Virus record (IMG/VR): IMGVR_UViG_3300010412_000433
Location: 1 to 45,502 of that record
Source: a virus
DNA length: 45,502 nt
Direction: 5' to 3' (one strand)
The notes beneath the pieces were generated by a model, which had not been told where the DNA came from, made no database searches, and saw only the letters and a list, made by a program, of their open reading frames with translations. Each line of letters begins with the position of its first letter. The stretch's first letter is position 1. Both the position numbers and the translations under genes were made by a program. This document shows, piece by piece, positions 29,407 through 36,400 of this stretch.

Positions 29407-30613
29407 AGAATATGCATCATGTCCGTTTGATCCGGAATTAAACTATAATCTTGCTAGAATATATGATAGTATAGAACAATCTGCAGCTGCAGTATCATTT
29501 TATCTTCGTGCTGCGGAAAAAACTAGAAATAAGGTTCTTGCTTATGAGTGTTTATTGCATTTAGCTAGGTGTTTTCTTGTTCAAGGAGACCGTCGAGGAA
29601 CTGCTAAAGGTTTAATGAAACATGCTATTAGTATTCTTCCTTATCGTCCTGAAGCATATCACCGTATAAGTGTGTATTATGAAAATGAAAAAGATTGGCA
29701 AAATTCATATATGTATGCTTGTATGGGACTTGCACATATAAATAATAACTATCCTCCACTTAAAAATTCTGTACAATATGATGGTGAACAAGGGTTATTA
29801 TTTCAAAAAGGTGTCGCTTGTTGGTGGATTGGCTTAACTCATCAAGCTCGTTTAATAATGCGAGATTTAAAAGATAAATATACTTTGACTCCAGTCTACG
29901 AAAGAGCAGTTGATAGAAATATACAAAATATTGGCTATCCTAATGAGATAGTTCCAGTATATTATGCTGATCAAGCTAAACGATTTAAATATCCTTTTCC
30001 TGGAATAGAAAAAATTTCTCGTAACTATGCTCAATCATATCAAGATATGTTTGTTTTAGCTGTATTAGAGGGTAAAGAATATGGCACTTATTTAGAATTG
30101 GGAAGTGCTCATGGTATTAAAAATAGTAATACCGCATTATTGGAATTGAATTTTAATTGGACAGGCTTATCTATTGACGAAAGCGAAGAATTTGTGGCAG
30201 ATTTTGTAAATAATCGAAAAAATACTGTTGTTTGTGCAGATGCTTTAAAGGTAGATTATACTGAGTTACTGCATGGTTTATCCTTGGGTCCAGTAATTGA
30301 CTACTTACAAATAGATTTAGATCCACCAGAAATAACATTAGATGCGCTTTACAAAATACCTTTTGATGAGTTTAGTTTTAAAGTAATTACTTTTGAACAT
30401 GATTTTTATAGAAATGGTATAGTACGAAATGAATCTAGAAAATATTTGAAAGAAAAAGGCTACATACTATTAATTAGCGATGTAGCCTTTGAAGATACAA
30501 ATAGCTTTGAAGATTGGTGGATTCATCCAAAACTTATTGATTCTAAAATAATTAGTAAGTTTAAAAATGTATCGGATGATCCTAAAGATCCACGAGATTT
30601 TTTATTTAATTAA
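29387..30613 (+). CDS. TPR domain-FkbM methyltransferase fusion
   Basis: A 408-residue protein. The N-terminal half is a TPR-like helical region (LQQALEEYASCPFDPELNYNL ... SFYLRAAEKTRNK ... LMKHAISILPYRPEAYHRIS), and the C-terminal half, from about residue 208, is an FkbM-type methyltransferase: QSYQDMFVLAVLEGKEYGTY, LELGSAHGI (SAM motif) and GLSIDESEEF, later DYLQIDLDPPE. FkbM enzymes O-methylate sugars or polyketides. The TPR part could bind a protein partner or glycan carrier. It overlaps the propeller gene by 20 bases and its last 4 bases overlap the convergent structural gene. An intrinsic terminator for the opposite strand lies in its 3' part. Confidence 0.72.
   Translation: MLQQALEEYASCPFDPELNYNLARIYDSIEQSAAAVSFYLRAAEKTRNKVLAYECLLHLARCFLVQGDRRGTAKGLMKHAISILPYRPEAYHRISVYYENEKDWQNSYMYACMGLAHINNNYPPLKNSVQYDGEQGLLFQKGVACWWIGLTHQARLIMRDLKDKYTLTPVYERAVDRNIQNIGYPNEIVPVYYADQAKRFKYPFPGIEKISRNYAQSYQDMFVLAVLEGKEYGTYLELGSAHGIKNSNTALLELNFNWTGLSIDESEEFVADFVNNRKNTVVCADALKVDYTELLHGLSLGPVIDYLQIDLDPPEITLDALYKIPFDEFSFKVITFEHDFYRNGIVRNESRKYLKEKGYILLISDVAFEDTNSFEDWWIHPKLIDSKIISKFKNVSDDPKDPRDFLFN
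30455..30490 (-). terminator. Leftward intrinsic terminator inside the convergent TPR-FkbM gene
   Basis: An 11-bp perfect stem (ATGTAGCCTTT / AAAGGCTACAT) with a 14-base loop. Read leftward, three U pairs continue into TTTTTCTTTC, a U-rich tail. It is about 120 bases past the stop of the last leftward structural gene (30610). In the rightward direction the tail is GAAGAT, so it is a good terminator only for the leftward transcript. Confidence 0.72.
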
Positions 30614-31215
30614 GTACAGAAATAATATAGTGAACCTTCAAATGTACTAATTGCCGCAGGTGGTTGTAGATAAAAGCTTGCTGTATCTTTTGCACAAGTT
30701 ATATCATATCCAGAAGTTTTTGATTGACTTGCTGTATACCAGACTTCGCAGCAAACAATATCTCCTGCTTGTGTAGATTGCGACGCACCAGTCCAAGTAT
30801 AGCTTGTTGGAGATTCTGTACCAGTAAACTCGTTTCCAATTGTTGTTGCAGCGTCATAAATATAGCCAACTAAGCCACTTCCAGGTCTCCATACATATAA
30901 AGATATTGCAAGATAAGCATTACAACCGTTATTGCCTTCAGTAAAACCACCACTCAGAGTCCATGTTCCAGAACTAATAGTTTGAGCAGCAAGCGCAGGT
31001 GTTGAAAATGTTGCAAAACGTGCAGATTGTGGCGAAGTCTGCCCTAAGCTAGTTATGGTAATAGGCGTATTACCAGTATTGTTAGTAGTACCTAATGAAT
31101 ATGAGTCATTAGAAGCACTGTTATCTGATCCATCTGGTAACGCAGTAGATTGTGATCCTGTTGGATAATTAGCTGCTGTATCACTATTTAAGTAAAATGT
31201 TGTAATTGAGGCCAT
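30610..31215 (-). CDS. Putative virion/tail-fibre protein
   Basis: A 201-residue Ser/Thr/Gly-rich protein with beta-like segments (SGTWTLSGGFTEG, AYLAISLYVWRPGSG, AGDIVCCEVWYTASQ), the composition of phage fibre or baseplate accessory domains. No catalytic motif. The ATG at 31215 follows a strong GGAGGG and overlaps the upstream stop by TAATG. Last gene of the leftward late operon; its stop overlaps the convergent rightward gene by two bases and the terminator lies beyond, in that gene. Confidence 0.7.
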   Translation of the reverse strand: MASITTFYLNSDTAANYPTGSQSTALPDGSDNSASNDSYSLGTTNNTGNTPITITSLGQTSPQSARFATFSTPALAAQTISSGTWTLSGGFTEGNNGCNAYLAISLYVWRPGSGLVGYIYDAATTIGNEFTGTESPTSYTWTGASQSTQAGDIVCCEVWYTASQSKTSGYDITCAKDTASFYLQPPAAISTFEGSLYYFCT

Positions 31216-31568
31216 TATAACCACCCTCCAGTATAGGTACATTTCTCTATACTGTTTACTAGATCTGGCGTTACTACAATATCGCCTCTATCGGCGTAAT
31301 TAACTTCTACACAGGCACCGGGGATGCCTGGCTCAGCTACCCACTTTAGAATTCGAGTCCAGTAATCTATTTCTTTAGTCACAGGATGCATTCGTTTTGT
31401 AGTGTGCTCATAAGTTTCATTTAATACAAAAGGCTTTGGAATCGTTTCACAAAGTCCACATTGATTACAGTATCCTTTTATCCACCACTTTTTGCCAACA
31501 GTATTCTCATAGTAGACAGTATCACCGTCTACTTTAGTAACCCAAGTAGTATAATCAACTGTTTCCAT
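31215..31568 (-). CDS. Hypothetical protein with Cys-rich CNQCGLC motif
   Basis: A 117-residue protein. YCNQCGLCETIPKPFV (about residues 33-48) has three closely spaced cysteines and a fourth later, resembling a small metal- or disulfide-binding knuckle, and is otherwise beta-rich (VDGDTVYYENTVGKKWWIKG). Located between two structural genes, coupled by TAATG with its downstream neighbour. Could be a fibre assembly or capping factor; no family recognised. Confidence 0.6.
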   Translation of the reverse strand: METVDYTTWVTKVDGDTVYYENTVGKKWWIKGYCNQCGLCETIPKPFVLNETYEHTTKRMHPVTKEIDYWTRILKWVAEPGIPGACVEVNYADRGDIVVTPDLVNSIEKCTYTGGWL

Positions 31569-31569
31569 A

Positions 31570-32298
31570 TTAGAACTCTAAGCTAACTGTGAACATATTT
31601 ACAGTACCACTAGTTGCTGAAGTAGTTACCCATACCCACGTATTAGCGGATATTGTTGTACTATTAATAGTTGGTGCTGTGCCGCTAGTTGTACTAGTTA
31701 CAGTTTGACCATTAATATTTGTAGTAGTTGCGCTACTTCTATCGGAACCACTAAGTACCGAATATGTTACACTAGGTGTCGATCCTACACAAACTGCCCT
31801 CGCAGATGAAATAGTAAGAGCTGACGTCGTATAAAACATTGTAACATTTTCAGATGTAGTTGGATTAGCAATACTGATTGAACGTGGTGAAGAATCTCCC
31901 TGTGTACCAGTTGTACCTTGCAGTCCTTGAACACTTTGTAGTCCTTGAATTCCTTGAGTACCTTGTGTGCCTGTACTACCTTGAGTACCAGTTGCGCCTT
32001 GCGTACCTGCTCCAGTTGTACCTTGAATACCATCAGTACCTTGCGTACCTTGCGTACCTGTTCCAGTTGTACCTTGAATACCATCAGTACCTTGAGTACC
32101 TGTAGCACCTTGAGTACCTTGAGTACCTTGAGCTCCACTTCCATCAGGTCCTTGTATACCATAGGTACCTTGAATACCTTGAACACCTTGAACGCCTAGG
32201 CCTGATGTTCTCCAGGCTGTTCCATCCCATGTATATGTTACAGCACCCACCACATGGGTATCATCTGGTGATGGTGAGTCTGGAAAATTAATAGCCAT
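31570..32298 (-). CDS. Collagen-like fibre protein (short)
   Basis: A 242-residue protein. The first 33 residues (INFPDSPSPDDTHVVGAV, TYTWDGTAWRTSG) are a conserved fibre-start motif seen in other phage collagen-like proteins, with T-W-D-G-x-A-W. Collagen-like G-x-Q/G-x-T triplets follow at about 34-137 (GVQGIQG, GATGTQGTDGIQG). A beta-rich C-terminal knob (about 138-242) completes it. Such proteins trimerise. The ATG at 32298 has a weak SD. Immediately downstream of the GC-rich gene. Confidence 0.75.
   Translation of the reverse strand: MAINFPDSPSPDDTHVVGAVTYTWDGTAWRTSGLGVQGVQGIQGTYGIQGPDGSGAQGTQGTQGATGTQGTDGIQGTTGTGTQGTQGTDGIQGTTGAGTQGATGTQGSTGTQGTQGIQGLQSVQGLQGTTGTQGDSSPRSISIANPTTSENVTMFYTTSALTISSARAVCVGSTPSVTYSVLSGSDRSSATTTNINGQTVTSTTSGTAPTINSTTISANTWVWVTTSATSGTVNMFTVSLEF
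31900..32200 (-). repeat. Collagen-coding triplet repeat (short fibre)
   Basis: G-x-y codons, dominated by G-T-Q, G-T-T, G-I-Q and G-A-T, give a 9- and 18-base periodicity (for example GGTACTCAAGGT-like units on the coding strand). All frames stay open here because of the periodic composition, giving false ORFs. Confidence 0.85.
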
Positions 32299-32319
32299 TT
32301 TATATTCCTCTAAACTTGG

Positions 32320-33024
32320 TTAATACGTATAACCGAAACTTTTTGGGCCTGGGCCCGTACCAGCAGGTGCGAAGGCGAGGATCAGGATGGTAGACCAGTC
32401 GTTCGACCCGGAGCCGTTCGACTGCGTGGTCCCCTCGGCGAACTTGTACGACAGGCGCGCGTCCTGATTCTCGAATAAGGTGTTTGTCTCGTCGTAATAG
32501 ACGATGTTGATGTAATTCTCAGGATCTTCCAACAACGTCGGCTCGGTGGTGCCCGTATCGAACCCGCAGTCGTGAAACAGCAGGAACGTCTCGCCGTTGG
32601 TCAGCCCGGAAATCGAGATGGTCGGCTCGGACCCGTCGTAGCCGTCGCCCTGCCACGTCACCACGTCGCTCGTCGTGTCCACGCCCTTCAGGTAGCACAC
32701 CACGCTGCTGATGCCCTCGGACTGCGCGCTGTCCATCGTGATCTGGATGTTCTGCGACCCGGTAGTCGGACTCATCCAGATGGCGGCGCAGTTGCAAGGC
32801 GAGTTGCCGGTGAAGTTGGGTTTCTCGTGGTAGTAGTCGCGCGAACCGTCCGTCGATAGCGTCGCGGTGTTGACCCCATCATCGTTGCTGCTGTTGTAGC
32901 CCGCTACGAACAGGACCACGCAGTCGCAGTCGCTCGGAATCGTGATGCCAATGGCCGAAGGATTCTGCGCGGCATCCCAATTCAGTACCTCATACGAGGT
33001 CGGACTGCATAGCGAGACTGCCAT
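32320..33024 (-). CDS. GC-rich putative structural protein (foreign composition)
   Basis: A 234-residue Thr/Ser/Asp/Gly-rich protein with regular beta segments (CDCVVLFVAGYNSSNDDG, ISSVVCYLKGVD, ETFLLFHDCGFD, STILILAFAPAGTGPG). This looks like a receptor-binding or fibre-tip domain; no catalytic motif. Base composition is abruptly different: the line at 32641 is 41/60 G+C, that at 33061 in the next gene 23/60. Starts and ends coincide with gene borders (TGATG overlap at 33024). Likely a recently acquired module; protein-level resemblance to known adhesins was not recognisable. Confidence 0.75.
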   Translation of the reverse strand: MAVSLCSPTSYEVLNWDAAQNPSAIGITIPSDCDCVVLFVAGYNSSNDDGVNTATLSTDGSRDYYHEKPNFTGNSPCNCAAIWMSPTTGSQNIQITMDSAQSEGISSVVCYLKGVDTTSDVVTWQGDGYDGSEPTISISGLTNGETFLLFHDCGFDTGTTEPTLLEDPENYINIVYYDETNTLFENQDARLSYKFAEGTTQSNGSGSNDWSTILILAFAPAGTGPGPKSFGYTY

Positions 33025-33470
33025 CAGACCACCGCGTCGGCTATAGCTTGTAAATTAGTGATATGTGTTGCTAAAATACCTGCACTAAATTGTCGAGGAG
33101 TTAAAGAAGCATCTGACTCCAGCGTATAAATTAATGCGTAAGTACCATCATCAGGCACAGCTGCAATTAATGCATTAAATGCTGTTTGACAAAGAGTACG
33201 TAATGCATTAAACTCTGCAACAACGTCATAACTACCGTCATTTTCATACTCTTGTGCATAAGCAACAATACCAGGCGTTGCAGCAACACTTGCAAAACTA
33301 TCGTCTGCTCTTTTTATTTCGAGTAATACACGTAAAATTTCATCAACATTTGCACCACTAACAGCCCAATTAGTGGCTGCATTTTGTGCAATTGTTTGAA
33401 GCTTAAGTGCTGTGTTCTTTCCTACAGTTAATGCATTAGGAGCGAGAACATTTGATGCCTTTAAAGCCAT
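33024..33470 (-). CDS. Hypothetical structural-operon protein
   Basis: A 148-residue mostly helical protein (MALKASNVLAPNALTVGKN, ALRTLCQTAFNALIAAVPDDG, LATHITNLQAIADAVV). It lies between the collagen giant and the GC-rich gene, coupled to the latter by a TGATG overlap. Not recognised; no membrane segment. It resembles small helical proteins often found between tail-fibre genes, perhaps an assembly or connector protein. Confidence 0.6.
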   Translation of the reverse strand: MALKASNVLAPNALTVGKNTALKLQTIAQNAATNWAVSGANVDEILRVLLEIKRADDSFASVAATPGIVAYAQEYENDGSYDVVAEFNALRTLCQTAFNALIAAVPDDGTYALIYTLESDASLTPRQFSAGILATHITNLQAIADAVV

Positions 33471-33481
33471 TATTTATCTCC

Positions 33482-36400
33482 TTATAATGTTACTTTCATA
33501 GTTACCGTAACTCGTGTTACTGTAGTTGCGGAATCTACGTTAAATTCTAATATGTCTCCAGCACTTAATGAAGTTGTCCAAGTCGTTAAACTCGTATCTT
33601 GATTTTTTCTAGCCGAAGAAAGTGTTGGTTTTTCAGATCCAGCTATTGTAGAAGTTGTTGGAAAACCTGAATAAGTTGATCTCTTAACATCTACTACAAT
33701 ACTTCCTGTCTGATCTGCAACAATTGTCCAGTCTGCAACTGTGCAAGCAAATGGAACTGCTAAATATCCCTTAGAACCAGTTGTAATTGCAGAACCACCG
33801 CCATCAATTACATAAGTAAGTGCTTTTGTTGATGCACCTGTAGTACCTTGAGTACCTGTAGTACCTTGAGTACCTTGTGTACCAGAACCTGTAGTACCTT
33901 GTGTGCCTTGTGTACCATTTGTTCCTTGCGAACCAGTTGTTCCTTGCGATCCTGTAGTACCTTGCGATCCTGTAGTACCTTGAGTACCAGTTGTTCCCTG
34001 TGATCCTGTAGTACCTTGTGTACCATCAGTACCTTGCGATCCTGTAGTACCTTGCGATCCTGTAGTACCTTGAGTACCAGTTGCACCTTGTGAACCAGTT
34101 GTTCCCTGTGATCCTGTAGTACCTTGTGATCCTGTAGTACCTTGCGATCCTGTAGTACCTTGCGATCCTGTAGTACCTTGAGTACCAGTTGCACCTTGAG
34201 TTCCTGCTCCAGTTGTACCTTGAATACCATCAGTACCTTGCGAACCAGTTGTACCTTGAGTACCAGTAGCGCCTTGAGTACCTGCTCCAGTTGTACCTTG
34301 TAGTCCTGTTGGTCCTTGTAATCCTGTAGGGGCCGCTTCAACCCACTGTGAGCTACTACCATCGGCGTAGTAGATCATTAACCGACCATTTACACTATCC
34401 CACCATAAGTCTCCAGGATCTGGAGAACCTGGAGGTGAATCCCCTACAGATACTGAAGCTCCACCGGCACCGCCATCCGTACCTTGTACTCCTTGTGTAC
34501 CGTCTGTACCTTGAGTACCTGACCCAGTAGTACCTTGCGTGCCTTGAGTGCCTGACCCAGTAGTACCTTGCGTGCCTTGTGTACCATCTGTACCTTGAGT
34601 ACCTGTTGTACCTTGCGATCCTGTAGTACCTTGTGTACCATCAGTACCTTGTGATCCTGTTGTTCCCTGCGAACCTGTAGTACCTTGTGTACCAGTTGTT
34701 CCTTGCGATCCTGTAGTACCTTGCGATCCTGTAGTACCTTGCGATCCTGTAGTACCTTGTGAACCAGTTGTTCCTTGTGTACCAGTTGTTCCTTGTGATC
34801 CTGTAGTACCTTGTACTCCTTGAATTCCTTGAATACCTTGTGCGCCATCAGCACCAACTCCACCAGAAACAATAGCAAAGTTATTAAATTGTACTCTAAT
34901 ATTTGTTAATTGTGCGTAATGAGTTGATGTAGATAAGTTACTCTTTGCATTATAAGTAAATCGAGCAACTGTAATAAGTTCTTGAGGAGACATATCGCCC
35001 CAATTAATAGAACTAATTTCTTCAGCGGTAGCTGCTGCTTCAGAATCATGGGCTGCTTGTCCGGGAACTAAGAAATATCTCTTAGTTGGATCAATTTCAG
35101 TTGTGGCACATAACCACATATTCACCCATTGACCAGAACCAGCAGTATTTACAGCAGTTTTTTGCCAAGCTGATCCTGTATATTGATTGTAACAAAGAGT
35201 AGTACCATTTGTTAAGAAAGGCACACCTTTTGCATCACCAAAAGTAGAAGTTTGAACTGCCCATTCACCAACTGTATTATTACGGTAAACAACTCGATAT
35301 GTGCCGCCATCTGTAATAGTATTAGTATCTAATTCAATATCTTCGTCTAAAACTCTTACATATGATGCTCCCCAAGTTACAGAATCTGTTGTATCTGAAT
35401 TGAGAGAATATCCAGTTATAGAAGGTAATCCTGGAACGGATGAAATTCTTGTTCCATCTCCAAAGTGTAAACGACTATGTAGTTCCGGATCACGATCTGC
35501 TGTATGAAGCTCCATTAATGCGAATGTAGCATCATTATCTGTAGCATTATATACTATAGAGGCTACAGGTGCATGTTTTAGCAAATTCCAAGCAGTAGTA
35601 GATGTGGTTAAAGCACCAGTTTCATCATAATAAATAAAGTACCCATCACTTGTATCTGCGTGTGCAGTAGATACTTGAGCGCCTGATTTTGTACGTTTTA
35701 CGCCTCCGGTATATACAACAAACTCAGCAGGTGAATTAAGCGGTGTAATAGTTAATTGACGATTTGCACCACTATAAGAAAGTGAAACCTCATAGCCAGT
35801 ATCTGGATCATACGGAAAACCTATACGAGTTTTCTTTGTATCTAGAACATCTTGATCTGCTGCTCCGGTAGTACCTTGTGAACCAGTTGTTCCTTGTACA
35901 CCTTGAGTACCATCAGTACCTTGTGAACCAGTTGTTCCCTGCGACCCTGTTGTACCTTGAGTACCTGTTGTACCTTGCGATCCTGTAGTACCTTGTGAAC
36001 CAGTTGTTCCTTGTGTACCATCAGTACCTTGTGATCCTGTTGTTCCCTGCGATCCTGTAGTACCTTGTGATCCTGTAGTACCTTGTGATCCTGTAGTACC
36101 TTGTGAACCAGTTGTGCCCTGTGAACCAGTGGTTCCTTGAGTTCCAGTAGCGCCTTGAGTACCTGCTCCAGTTGTACCTTGAATACCATCAGTACCTTGC
36201 GAACCAGTTGTACCTTGAGTACCAGTAGCGCCTTGAGTACCTGCTCCAGTAGTACCTTGAATACCAGTATCACCTTGAATACCGTCAGTGCCTTGAGTTC
36301 CCTGAGTACCTGCTCCAGTAGTACCTTGAATACCAGTATCACCTTGAATACCATCAGTACCTTGAGTTCCCTGTGTACCTGCTCCAGTAGTACCTTGAAT

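Noticed and set aside
32519-32859. ORFs opposite to and in another frame of the GC-rich gene
   Set aside because: High GC reduces stop codons; the products are Arg/His/Asp-rich and the main frame has a clear fold-like pattern and gene couplings.
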